Assembly: GCA_025267735.1 (NCBI GenBank)
Contig: CM046301.1
Span: 58,237,872 to 58,301,871, forward strand
DNA: 64,000 nucleotides
Source of the DNA: Mactra quadrangularis
Lineage: Eukaryota; Mollusca; Bivalvia; Venerida; Mactridae
Reading direction: 5' to 3'
In this document: positions 34,039 to 46,079 of the stretch, piece after piece
Layout of the letters: each line of letters begins with the position of its first letter
Numbering within the stretch: position 1 is the stretch's first letter
Notes under the pieces: model-generated
What the model saw: the letters and a program-made list of their open reading frames with translations, nothing else
What the model was told of the DNA's origin: nothing
Databases searched by the model: none
Program-made: the position numbers and the translations under genes

Positions 34039-35910
34039 GACTTCAACACCTAAGTTTAGTGTTTGAATACAGAAATACAAAGTCAAATGTTTAATGTTCT
34101 ATAATTGACTTTTCCATGTATGTCTACTCTGAATTTTAACATTTGTTATCACCAGGAAACAGAATAATATTTTAATCATTGTTCGCACATTTTTCCACGG
34201 TTTTTTTCAGAACTTCTCTTCAATATTCTAATAAACTCATTTAGTTCTTTTATATACACAGTAAGAAAACCTTCAACTACCACTGAGATTAGACTTATTT
34301 CTTGATTATCTTTAAAAGTCAGAAAACTTGGAAAAAAGGCCAAAGTTATCAAAGGAACCCAAAGAGTAACATATGGTCTAAAAGATATATATTTCTATTC
34401 TGCCAATCATAATTAGTCTATCATACCTACCTCTATGTGGTAGGTGGTTCCCGGGAATTCCTATTAATTATTAACCTTGATATCATAATGATATACATAA
34501 ATTTCTATGATTATTAACACCCAATGTAACAATATCATGTATTCATCAATGAGTAATTCAGAATGTTGTTAATATTTTAATGAAATAGGAGAAGTATTTA
34601 TGATTGATTGATAATGGTAGAAAAAAGGGAAAACATTATCAGAGACACCCAGATGTTTGATGTGTTATGAAATAACAAATACTTGCTTCAGTCTTGAATC
34701 ACAAACTTTCATCAGCCCCGATACTCAGTCCACAAAAATCCCAGTCTTTACTGTATGGACTGAATGAAAGTTTACTAGACCAAAGAAACCTTATTGATTT
34801 GTTAAAATATTTTGGGTTTAGCGCAAAATGGTTGTTACTCAATATAAGAAAAGTGTGAGTTATGATCATTTTGCACTAAACCCTCGAATTGTTGTATGCT
34901 GTTCATTTGAAAGATTTAGAATTAAAATTCTGAAATTAAATGAACGAGCTAACAACAAGTAACAATGTTTTTGTTAAATATAGAAATTGATGGTTGTTAA
35001 AAGTTAGTGGACTATCAGACCACTCACATTCTATAAGTCACCATACAGACGGTGATTTTGGTGGGCTAGGTTCATGTTCAAATGGCTAAAGTAGAAGACT
35101 GCTGCTTTCTGAGTCAATGTCACCTTTGTACTGTAGATTAACTGAGATTATTACCTGATTCCTTTTATAAATGTAATTTGATATTTTTGACTGTTTTCCA
35201 TGATGACAAACTGTTGATTGGTCAATAATAAAAAAACGTTTCCTGCTCGTGATGTGACATCACGCTGTATTACTTGAACTGTTACTGTACTGATATAAGG
35301 GAAAGTAACTGCTTTCGATTGCACCAAACATCAATCGATTTTGATTTTAAACCAGGCTTAAACAAGTCATCAACTAAATGTAGTTTAATGATTGTTTAAT
35401 TTAGAAAGTTAAAAGGGAAACAGTTCAAAACACTATCCTCTCCACCTTGGGCCAACAGTTTGACTGTTCCAAAATCACATATGGAATAACTGTATAATGT
35501 AGTCTGTTGTGAAAACAGGAAGTTGAGAAAACTGCACAAAATGTCTGGAAAATATTTCTATAAGAAAAATATATGTCATATTGAGAACACTGGATAGTCT
35601 TGTCAGTCCTGGCATGTGTGGTAATCTCAGCTTCTACTGTATTTATAAATGAGAACATATTCAGTCACCGTGAAATTATGCAAACTTTAAAAGTTGAGGA
35701 AAAATGGTCTATAAAATTAACAGGAACATACCAGCTGACACTTAATGTGGTTAAAGTATGTGTGAGTTCATTCAGCAATAATGTGTATGATCATGATTTA
35801 AACAATCTTTAATACAAGTACTCATATCCCCCACATGACTTAGTGGCACTCCTAAATAACTTGTGACCAAAAAAAATGTTTTGTTCAATCCTAAAGAGAA
35901 ATCATTGTGT
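34039..35910. other. AT-rich stretch, only the foldback at 34814
   Basis: Apart from the 70-bp foldback I see no repeat. Short opposing open frames at 35425-35658 (-) and 35600-35812 (+) have no recognisable content. A palindrome-like CGTGATGTGACATCACG sits near 35249. Confidence 0.35.
34814..34883 (-). repeat. 70-bp foldback, copy 5
   Basis: GGGTTTAGCGCAAAATGGTT pairs with an inverted arm GGGTTTAGTGCAAAATGATC. The centre, CTCAATATAAGAAAAGTGTG, is the reverse complement of the centre in copies 2 and 3, so this copy lies in the other orientation. Exactly 70 bp. Confidence 0.92.
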
Positions 35911-38526
35911 AACAAGAAATGTCTTTAAAAAAGACAAACGGCGTCGATTTAAAAACAAGTGTGCTCACCTGAGGAAAAGGTCAAAGGTCACAGTAGAGCC
36001 ATTTACAGAGGACCACTAATGTTAAAACCTATTTTTTGACCCAGTGACCTACTTATCCAACCAATCAGACCTATTTGAACAATTTTGGTAGGGAACCACC
36101 CACGGACCATTCCTGTTGAGTTTGGGCAAATTATCATAAGCGGTTCAAGAGAAGATGTTGTTTGAACTTTTCCTTATATAATTCAATGTAATATTGTGAT
36201 TCATGGGGTGGGGTCAATTTTGACCCAGGGGCATAATTTGAACAACTGTGATGGAGGACCTCTAGATGATGTTATATACCAAATATGAAAGCTCTAGGCC
36301 TTGTAATTTCAGACAAGAAGATTTTTGAGAATTGCATTGTGAAAACCTATTCATTAATGCTACAAAACAAAAATTATGAATTTATTCTTAAGGTTCTGGA
36401 ACTGTAATGGTGACCTTCCACAATTCTTATACTGATATTGTTTCTTGATCTGTACTATTAAAGACATTGAATGCTGAAATTTTAAAGAAATTTACCGTCT
36501 GTAACTTAAGTTATGTGCATTTTTATAACGTGACCCTTCATTTTTAGAAAGACCGTAAATTGTGCTGGGACAAAAAGTGAAAGAACTTTTTTTTTCAAAT
36601 TCTGCTGTTTTATTTCCAAGTTTTAATCCATTTTCTTGTTATACAGTCATGTAATGACAAATCAGAGCAACCAGGTTACACTTTGGACAAATACATATAA
36701 AAATACAGAGATTTGCATACATGTACCCCCAAGCAAAAATCCGAGTTTTTGAGAATGTTAAAAAATTTACCCTATCTTTAAAAGCAAATATCTCAAGTTA
36801 GAAGTTAGTTAGACACATGCAACTAGTTTTAAAATTTTCTGCAGTATTAACTGCCCATATAATGAAAAATTTAAGAAATTTTACCGTTTCTAAAATTTTT
36901 TATAAGAATTTGTATTAGATTACTGTACTGAAACTGCAAGAGATTTTATAGAGAAAAATAACGTCAAAATGGTCAATTACAAATAATACTACTTTATACA
37001 AATATATCATCTAAAATTGGTATTTGAGATGGAAAATGTATGTTAAACTCTGCATTATCATATAAAAACCTTCTCTCCATTGCTTTTTGGCAAACTTGAG
37101 GGGACTATTTTGGGGATTAAACTTGTACCAGCTATGTTTTCTGCTGTTGTCGTTTTTTGCACTAACAGTCGGACACTAGAGTTAGTAATGTTGGCATATT
37201 ATGTGCCTTAGCTTTCAAATTATGCTGTTGATTGTATTGTTTTTTTTTATAATTAGAATATGATGATATTAAAAACAGAAAATGTGCAATGATTTTGTCT
37301 TTATATGCTGACTTTGGTACGATTATTTGTGGGAATTCGGCAATAAATCAATATAAGTTAAACATTCTTTCCAGTTTATCGATATTTGTGTAGTTTATTT
37401 TACCTTTGTTCATTTTCAGTACACAAAATAGATTAAACAATCAAAACCCCATTTTGCCCCAAATTCTCCATTTCGTCCATTTCGCCTCAAAATCTCCATT
37501 TCGTGTTTCAGTCATACCCAATTTACATCGCAAAAAAAGATGAAAAAAAATGTATTTTACACCTGTACAAACAGAATCAACGCAAAAGTTATGATCCACT
37601 ACGGCTTTTCATTGTTTTTATGTCGATAAACCATTATTTTTACGATAACTAACTACGATCACGCTGTAGAGCGTCTGGTTTCGCCATTTTCGGAAAATGC
37701 GTTACCCTATGACTTCTGGAAAATCCCACGTCAAGTGGTAAAAATTTCTAAAAATAGCAATTACGAAACTTGACGAAGATAGGTATTTGGGAAAAACCCT
37801 ACTTAATTATTGATTTGATAAAGGGAGATAACCGCTGTGGGGAGTTTGGTTTGACGTGTCTATTTTTAGTTTTATCTATTTTTAGACACAACCCCCCCCA
37901 TTTTTTTGTTGATTTTTGGCAGTTTTTGCAAATATCAAGAGGCTTTGTCAAAAAAGAATTGTCAACTTGATATGCCGGTATATGTGTGCTCCAGCGACAA
38001 ACAAAAGATTTATTTAAAGCTGCGCAGTTTCTTCCTCAAAACAGGAAACTCACAAATTTAATAGTATAGATGTGGAGCTGTGACTCTCAAAGTGTAAACC
38101 CCGGAAACTGGACGTAGTGAGGCTTACTTAATAATTATTGGGTAATATGTCAGACTTTTTACTAGAAACCGGTTCACATCTGGAGACGTAATTCATTTTA
38201 CCCATAAAATATTGTGTTTGACACGTAACTTTTTATTGTTACAATATAAAAACACTTTGGAAAGCAATAGAAGTCTACCCAAAAAAAAAAATCTACGAAC
38301 GAAGCAAAATTTCGTAAAACACTGCATTACAATAGTGTGGCCTTTATTTTTTCGCGCGTGTCAGGGCCATCCAATCGAAGAGGGGATTTTCTCTGTTTCC
38401 CCCGTACGTCATTTTCAGTGCTTATAAAATCATCCAATAGAACGGCGGATTTCCGAAATCCCCAGACAGACGTCATTATACAGAAATGTAGGTCAAAATC
38501 CAGCTTAGACAGCTACGCCGAAAAAA
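35911..38526 (-). mobile_element. Helentron-like element Y, long copy (minus strand)
   Basis: On the minus strand the 3' end is at 35911: AACAAGAA (35911-35918, inverse of TTCTTGTT) next to the stem-loop GTCTTTAAAAAAGAC (35921-35935) and subterminal CGGCGTC. The 5' end is at about 38526 (inverse TTTTTTCGGCGTAGC). Blocks 35911-35995, 36353-36392 and 38068-38526 recur inverted in the copy at 39842-40748, which lacks the 1.67 kb between 36393 and about 38060. An inner DR1-like AAAGGTCAAAGGTCAC lies near 35978. No Rep/helicase coding was seen. Confidence 0.72.
38365..38440 (+). promoter_or_regulatory. Promoter-like motif cluster inside element Y
   Basis: CCAAT at 38371, TACGTCAT (CRE-like) at 38405, TATAAAA at 38423 and CCAAT at 38434, with a GC-richer context (TTCGCGCG). 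The same cluster is retained inverted in the short copy at about 39925-39995. Whether it drives transcription is unknown. Confidence 0.35.
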
Positions 38527-39717
38527 CGCTATGTATTACAAGTACTGTTACATACATTGTACTGATATTTATTGGACAAAGTCCCAAAGTTTCTAATCTT
38601 TATCAAATTTATCAAAATTGGCAAGTGCCAAGTTTTGCAGGAAAAAGTGCACATTTTGAATTCAATTAAATGCATTGAATGTCAGTTAAGGTGATTTTTA
38701 TTGCACATGATAAAATACTTTGATAGTTTTTTAGATTTAATTTTTTGTTTCTAATTCAGTCTGCTTCATTGTATATAAAACTTGCAACCTGCCCAGTTAA
38801 ATCAATCAGTAATGTACATATGTGACCTCTTGATCCAGGCATTGTTGAGATGTGCTCCTGCAACTGTAACTCATGAAAAAAGCCACGTTTTCACTCCCAA
38901 TTAATATAATTGATTTATATCAATTGGTCCATTTAGTACTTAGAGGGCACTTCAGAGAAAATAGAATATTTCCAACCATGTGTAAGCCAAATTACCATAG
39001 CCATGTACACCTTCATACTAGTACATACATGTAGTTGTACTTTTAAAAAAGGTGATTTTCATCTTCAATATTACTACATAACATACATAAAAAGATTGTA
39101 CCTACATTACGAGAGTGATTTACTAACTTCAATTTAACCTATTTTCTTGAGGTTGCTGTACAAGATTTTCAAAATTTTCTACTTTTCGAGAAAATGAAGA
39201 TTTATGGTTGTTAGTGAAGTATTTAGTTGAAAGGAAAAGTTTGTCTACTATGAAAAATACTTGTAAAGATAAATCTAATGATTAATAGTTAGACATACAT
39301 ATCTGAAAGAATGCATGTTGGAATTACAAAAATCAAACCATAACACACTCCGCCTCTATAATAAATGATAAAAATATACCCCCGAGTCAAACTGATGATT
39401 GCACTACATTAAGGATGTAAAACTTGTTACATACATAGTTCTTAAATAATTCGGTTGCATATCCAAGTCACTGTTACATTTTTTCTGCTTGTCTGAATGA
39501 ATAACAGATTTATTCTATAATGCCTTGCTAAACAATTTCTAAAATATATCAAAGAGATTATTCTGGCTTTCTGGTTCACATTAGTTAGTGATTAGGGACT
39601 TTAAGACCCTTTCTGCCTTGGTCTCTGGTCAGTAACTTCACTTGACTTTAAAGGGGCCTTCTAGTGTTTACAATTATTAAAATTTTGTAACTTGGGTCCT
39701 GGAGAACCTTTATATTT
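38527..39717. other. AT-rich stretch, nothing recognised
   Basis: This lies between the long Y copy and the hAT5-like element. No repeat or coding signal. Confidence 0.35.
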
Positions 39718-41115
39718 CAGGGCTTGACAAATGTTTTGGAAGCAACTCGTCCTGCTAGACAACCAGCTTAGAATTTTCACTTGTCCTGCTGCAATATGTA
39801 CTTGTCCTGTACTCTCTGAAGGAAAATGCAATAATTGTTAATTTTTTCGGCGTAGCTGTCTTAGCTGGATTTTGATCTACATTTCTGAATAATGACGTCT
39901 GTCTGGGATTTCGGAAATCCGCCGTTCTATTGGATGATTTTATAAGCACTGAAAATGACGTACGGGGGAAACAGAGAAAATCCCCTCTTCGATTGGATGG
40001 CCCTGACACGCGCGAAAAAATAAAGGCCACACTATTGTAATGCAGTGTTTTACAAAATTTTGCTTTGTTCGTAGATTTTTTTTTGGGTAGACTTCTATTG
40101 CTTTCCAAAGTGTTTTTTTATATTGTAACAATAAAAAGTTACGTGTCAAACACAATATTTTATGGGTAAAATGAATTACGTCTCCAGATGTGAACCGGTT
40201 TCTAGTAAAAAGTCTGACATATTACCCAATAATTATTAAGTTAGCCTCACTACGTCCAGTTTCCGGGGTTTACACTTTGAGAGTCACAGCTCTACATATA
40301 TTTATTAATCCGCAGAGTTATTGGTACGTAACTTTTAAGAATAAATTCATAATTTTTGTTTTGTAGCATTAATGATGTATAATTTCATGTATTGTTTATG
40401 AAAAACGAATACAGCACGCAATCTGGTTTCAAGAGAAAGATATATTGCAATTAATTCCAGAACTACTTTTAGTGTAATAGTGTAAACTGGGAAAGAATGC
40501 GTTGCAATGCAGTTAGAAGGCGGTTAGAAGTAACAACATTGAACGGGCAATGGAGATCAAAACAATGGTAAGGATTATTAACGGTCGATTTCACCAAGGT
40601 CAGATAATTATGCTCACAAGCTGCAGGTTATCAGTGTACGGCAATTTCTGTGACCTTTGACCTTTTCCTCAGGTGAGCACCCAGGGCCCTTTGGGCCCTC
40701 TTGTTTTTAAATCGACGCCGTTTGTCTTTTTTAAAGACATTTCTTGTTAATAGTATGAAGCAGTAACAAACATGTCATTTGTTTTATAGTGATTCTGTAT
40801 TTTAAGCACTTGTGATAACATAACGCAGTTGCAGGTAACTGTTAGATTTAGCACAATGTATTGGAATGGTCACAAGTATATGAAGGCCATTCAACAAACA
40901 AAAAGTAATCTACTCCATGTGTTCTGATTGCAAGTGATGAATTATGCTTAATTTGTTGTGTTTTCGATAAGACTATGCAGTTAAAACTTGAAAGTTGTTT
41001 ATTTCGGCTAGAAATTTAACTTGTCCTGCAGGACAATCCCTGCCAGAAGATTAACTCATTCTGTGTCAAATTCTACACGTAATTATGAGCGAACAAGTGG
41101 ATTTGTCAAGCCCTG
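39718..41115. mobile_element. hAT5-like element X with TATTT duplication, hosting a Y copy
   Basis: CAGGGCTTGACAAAT at 39718-39732 and its exact inverse at 41101-41115 form a perfect 15-bp TIR. TATTT flanks both sides (39713-39717 and 41116-41120). Repeated ACTTGTCCTG / CAGGACA words lie subterminally at both ends. CAGGGC termini with a 5-bp duplication fit the hAT5-type group. Most of the body (39842-40748) is a nested Helentron-like copy; without it X is about 490 bp and non-coding. Confidence 0.85.
39842..40748 (+). mobile_element. Helentron-like element Y, short copy (plus strand, nested in X)
   Basis: The 5' end is TTTTTTCGGCGTAGC. The 3' end has subterminal GACGCCG, the stem-loop GTCTTTTTTAAAGAC (40724-40738) and TTCTTGTT (40741-40748). 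Upstream is a second, complete 3' terminus: CAGGTGAGCACC, stem-loop GGGCCCTTTGGGCCC (40684-40698) and TCTTGTT (40699-40705). TTGTTAAT occurs at both junctions (39835-39842 and 40744-40751), a possible 8-bp duplication or a consequence of the TT target. It is an internal-deletion derivative of the copy at 35911-38526. Confidence 0.75.
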
Positions 41116-41493
41116 TATTTTGCCTTGCTCTTACTAGAGAGTCTGCTCTTGCTTTCTAAGATTTAATTGCTTTATATGTTTAATAAATGTCTAATGACAA
41201 TGTGAATGTACAAAGAAACTTTGAATTGTTGCCAGTTTGAGTGCTGCTCAGTGTGTCTGCATCAACTTGGCAAAACACAAACAAGATTGTAGAAAATTAA
41301 AGGTTTTGTATTCTGACACAATTTGTTCATGCATTGTTATGTTTACTTTTTGCTGCAGTGTTTTTATATCAAAGATTTATTTCTAGATACTTAGAATAGA
41401 TTTTCTATTCCTGCTACATAATACAAAACATGGATTAGTGATAATTGGCTTGATAAATTTTCTAAGAAGTTAGGTAGAAAAACAACAACAATA
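41116..41493. other. AT-rich stretch, nothing recognised
   Basis: Short gap between element X and the long-TIR element. No feature seen. Confidence 0.35.
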
Positions 41494-43556
41494 GTCCAGT
41501 CAATTTAAGATTTGACCTAGAACTAATTGCAACACAAGCTAATCCGCGACAAAAATGAAGTATCATATACCTTAAACAACATAGTAAAAATCTAGAAAAA
41601 TCTAAACACGGGAAATATGCGAAATTAATCGATATATTTTGTGGTTTTATTAGTAACTATGATGGCAGCGAGTGCCAACCATACGTTTCATTTGTGACGT
41701 CATAATGCGAGCGTCTGCATGACTAAATTCAATAACTATGTCAACTGTATTAGATAAACCTTTCTCTGTTTAGCGAATGTAAGTTTGTATCCCATCAACA
41801 TGTTCTCCCTCAAATATTCAATGCATTTAGTCAAATACAATGAGTTGTACTTCCCAAAACGTGTTTGAAACCATGATCACATTTGCCAAATAACCTTGAC
41901 CTTCAATGTGACTGTCATAACGAAAAAACAACAAATTCAGTGCAAAATCATAGTTCCATACATATATGAATATAAAAATATGGAGTTATGAGTTTTAGAA
42001 TGAAGAATCATGTAGTATTATTTACCTTTTTTCACAATTAAACTTATTGAAAATAATGCGTCGAGACTATGTAATATTTACACTACGGAAGCACGTTCAC
42101 GCCATTAAACCCACTACATTGTATAAAAGGCGATAATGTAAAACCGGTGTTTTACGCGCAAATATATAAATTACTTTTCTGAGTAATTTAATGTCTTAAC
42201 TTTCTAATTTAATCAAAGTTTAGAAATTCCAAGTATTAAATTATAATGTCAGGAAGGTTTTCTTTATTTATAGCCTAAACAAAAGAAATGTTAATTAAAC
42301 ACGTGAGTGAAGTTTTATGACAAAACCTATTTATTTGAGCCTAATTTTCAATATCATACCTATATGTGAATGATGTGTGTGGCATAGTAGCTATAACAGC
42401 TGTACCAGTCGGCGGACTATTACTCGAACCAATTGCATAGACCCAAAAAGACATTTTAAACATAAATGGTGATATGGCTATGCCCTTATGAAAAAAAACC
42501 ACTTTATTTTTCTGAATAAAACTCGTTTTCAGAAATTTATGTCTGTAATCTGGAAAGAAATGAAAACGAATTCGTCCAATTATGCCACATTAATATTTAA
42601 CTGACACTGACCCCAGTTTCAGCAGGCTATAGCGCGGCATTGGTCTTAGTTCTATGGCCTATATGCTAAAGTGATAATACATTTGGAATATTATTCATTA
42701 AATATGCTTATATTTATATGATTGACTCGAATCCTAGTTTCGGCTGGCTATAACCCGACACATGGGAGTAAAAAAATGTTGAATATATGGAAAAGATGTT
42801 ATACATGTAGTTATATATTTACTAAAAGTGTCGGTATTCGCAGAAAATTCGTTTTTGGCGATATGTTTGTTCGAATATGTCAATATTTGATATTTCTTTA
42901 CTAAAATGACTTGAACCCCAGTTACGACAGGTAATTGTAACCAATGCATAGGTGTAAAAGGCTAACAAAGATACACATTTTTCCGATCAAAAATGTATAT
43001 TTTTGGAAAATTATTCGTTCATTTATGTCAATTTTCTATCAAAATGAGATGAATCACAGTTTCGACGGGCTATAGCGCGGGCCAAGGGTATTGAATCGAA
43101 CAAAAGCTTCGGAAGCTGAATATACAAAAATGACATAATTGTTATACCTTCACCGAAAAATTTCAAACAATTTGCGAATATTTCTGTCACATTGGCTCTA
43201 ACCCAACGGTTTCGGCTGGCTTCAAGGGCGTAAATGTACAATTAATAACCTTAATACATGTATACAAAAAAAGTGTACAATCCAACTTTATAGGTCGTAA
43301 TCATGGAAAACTTATTTTTGAAGAGATGTTCGTCCACATATGTCATTTTTATCAAATTGACATGACCTCAGTTTAAACATGACATAGCTCAGCATAAGGG
43401 CATCGACCCATGAAGCTGAATACACAAAACTATGTTATAGATGTTCCTTTACAGAGATGTAGGCATGTATTTTGAGAAAGCTCATTTTTCTGAGAAATGG
43501 TCTTCAATCCAGCCAATATTTGATTATATTACAAGGACTAAAACCCAAATCACTGT

Positions 43557-43827
43557 GTAACATAATATAACATAGTCCATATATTATCTACTAAGTTTAT
43601 TCCTTCTACTAAACATATAGGTTACAGCACCCAACACCCAGCCAGGTATTCCCACTTAGTGTTACACACAGCTGAGTGTCCAGGGGCAACCTTCCTCTCT
43701 GGCTGGTAAAACTAAACTCTCCAACTATCCACCTTGATAGTTGTAATATTGACCCGTCTCAACTTGACCCTTGATAATTGATAAGGGTGGACTATGTGTA
43801 CTTGGTTAGTGATATAATATTATCACA
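43557..43827. mobile_element. ~271-bp insertion inside the long-TIR element
   Basis: A unit of the ~200-bp repeat is interrupted between AAATCACTGT and GTTGGCTACAG. CACTGT flanks both sides (43551-43556 and 43828-43833), and the inserted ends GTAACATAATAT and ATATAATATTATCAC are roughly inverted. The inside (CAGCCAGG, CTCTCTGGCTGG) does not resemble the repeat. Class unknown. Confidence 0.5.
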
Positions 43828-43988
43828 CACTGTTGGCTACAGTCCGTCCCTAGGGCAAAGACCTCATGAAGCTAAATATACCAAAATGATACAATAGTGA
43901 GGCGCTCTCCCATTATATTGGCCAGTTATCTACTCTGTCAAATAATTATTCTTCCAAATATACTGATATGTATTACAAATCGGCTTAA

Positions 43989-44584
43989 CCCTTAACTGGT
44001 CAATCATTTTATCGTGAATGGACCCTGCCCCTATTCCAGGCAATGACTTCGGTGTTTTAACTGAACTTAGTGAACTTCACTTAAGAAAAGTTAAACTCCC
44101 AAAAATAACCTTTATGCGCGCCTCCTCGCTCATAAGATGTCTCAGGGGGTACCAAAGGGGGATATGCCGCCGTTTCTCTCTGGGATTTTGCGTAGGCGTA
44201 GTGTCCCTCATCATCAGAAAAAAGATCGGGGTCCTTGGGTGAAAAAGAAATATCACAAAAAACCCATAGGTAAATGTTTTCAGTCTCTGTAAAGTACTGA
44301 CCATTTAGACCTAAATTTAGGAAATACAACATAATGAAATGCAAATTTTTGGTTAAAAAAGAGCATAAAATACATTTTGCCCCTTTTTGATCGCCCCAGC
44401 GTTGCCATGGTAACTGGGATCGGGGTTCAAATCACTTATTCTAGGAGAAAATCACTAAGGGAATAACCTTGTCAAGTTGCATATATGTCAGTCAATAAGA
44501 AACTAAATAAGAGCATCGTAAAGTAGCCCTAGCGCGTGAAGGTGAAAATGGTCAATTTTCGACCATGTCGCAACCAATAAATGG
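43989..44584 (-). mobile_element. piggyBac-like MITE, copy 2, inside the long-TIR element
   Basis: TTAA (43985-43988) precedes CCCTTAACTGG. The other end reads inverted as TTAT-CCATTTATTGGTTGCG, matching copy 1 at 29048. Removing the segment rejoins a ~200-bp repeat unit (ACAAATCGGC and TTCCAGTTTGGAC). Open frames at 44018-44242 (+) and 44077-44344 (-) lie entirely within the MITE and are not genes. It carries a perfect RFX X-box. Confidence 0.78.
44401..44414. promoter_or_regulatory. RFX X-box-like palindrome
   Basis: GTTGCCATGGTAAC matches the X-box consensus bound by RFX factors (two half-sites GTTGCC and GGTAAC with 2-bp spacing). It lies within the piggyBac-like MITE; the corresponding part of copy 1 does not show it. 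Function is untested. Confidence 0.45.
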
Positions 44585-45577
44585 ATAAATTCCAGTTTGG
44601 ACTTACTTTATGTCGGACCAAGGGCGTAGACCCGATAACCTGAATATACACGAAATTTTTTGTAGTTAGGTGTAGGCACTTTCTAACGATATAGATCGGT
44701 AATCATGGAAAACTCTTTTTGGGAGAGATTTTCGTCCACATACATGAATGTCTTATCAAATTGACACGAATCCTAGTTCTGGCAGGCTTTAGTCTGGCCT
44801 TAAGGCGCCGATCCATAAAGCAGTATACACTAAAATGATGATTTTGTTATGCCTTTACCGAAGATATAAGTTGGTATTCAGGTAAATTTCATTTTGTAGC
44901 AATGCTCGTCCAAACATGCCTAAATTTCGACTATACATGTATTTCTATGAAATGACTTGAACCCCAGCTACAGCTGGCTATAGCCCAGCCCTGGGGGGTA
45001 GACACCGTGAAACAAATAATACCAAAGTGATAAAATAATTAGTCACTTTCCGCCATATAGGTCAGAATCCTGGGAAATAATTTGGAGATATGCACCAGAT
45101 ATGCTAATATGTATAATTTGACTCGAACTCCAGTTCCGACCCCCTACAGCACCGCACATGGGCGTTACCCCAAAAAACTGAATATACGAAAACGATGTTA
45201 TAGTTATACTTAAAGATTGATGTATACATTATATGTCTATTATAATATATTCTTGTATAATGTATATCTTGAAATTATAGCAAATTAATATATTTATTTA
45301 CCAAATGCGAAATTTGTTGATTTTGTTTATGCATAAATCTGCTATTTATACTCGGGTTCCAATATGTGAAAAAATATGAATTTCCCGTGCCTAGATTTTT
45401 CTAGATTTTTTTGTGTGTATACTAGAGGTATAAAACCAGATGACATAAGTGGTTTTGTTTATGTTGCAATTAGTTCTAGGTTAGGCCCATTTTGACCGTA
45501 GATTGACTGGCCTACAAAGATTATCTTACTACATAGTTTGTTGAGATTGTTGTCCTCTTGCTCAGTGAATGGTCTAG

Positions 45578-45980
45578 GAGTTTTACTGATTATTAACATC
45601 ATCTAAAATAGTGCTTACATAAGAGTTTTACTGATAATTAACATCACCTTAAATAGTGCGTACATAAGAGTTTTACTGATAATTAACATCACCTTAAATA
45701 GTGCTTACATAAGAGTTTTACTGAAAATTAACATCACCTTAAATAGTGCTTACAAAAGAGTTTTACTGATTAATAACATAATCTTAAATAGTGCTTACAT
45801 AAGAGTTTTACTGATTAATAACATCATCTTAAATAGTGCTTACATAAGAGTTTTACTGATTAATAACATCATCTTAAATAGTGCTTACATAAGAGTTTTA
45901 CTGATTAATAACATCATCTTAAATAGTGCTTACATAAGAGTTTTTCTGATTAATAACATCATCTTAAATAGTGCTTACAT
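45578..45980. repeat. 45-bp minisatellite, about 9 copies
   Basis: Unit: AAGAGTTTTACTGATTAATA then ACATCATCTTAAATAGTGCT then TACAT. The first copies read GATAATTAACATCACC and the later ones GATTAATAACATCATC, so the array has two sub-blocks. Confidence 0.96.
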
Positions 45981-46079
45981 GATAATAAGTAACTATACCA
46001 GTACTTTCTAAATCTCACACAATGTTTATACATTTAAATTGTGATCTCATGTTATACTTATAATTTTAAGATCTTTTTT

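Larger units (their letters stand above)
41494..45512. mobile_element. 4-kb long-TIR element built of degenerate ~200-bp repeats
   Basis: Left CCAGTCAAT, ACCTAGAACTAATTGCAACA and ATCTAGAAAAATCTA-ACACGGGAAAT recur in the same order, inverted, at 45365-45512, so the TIR spans roughly 145 bp with indels. TA lies at both borders (41492-41493 and 45513-45514). The interior, about 42330-45240, is a series of diverged ~200-bp units: CCCAGTTTCGGCAGGCTATA, then GCTGAATATACAAAAATGAT, GTTATACCTTTA, ATTCGTTTTTGG and TATGTCAATTTT. Two younger insertions sit inside. No transposase found; class unknown. Confidence 0.78.
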
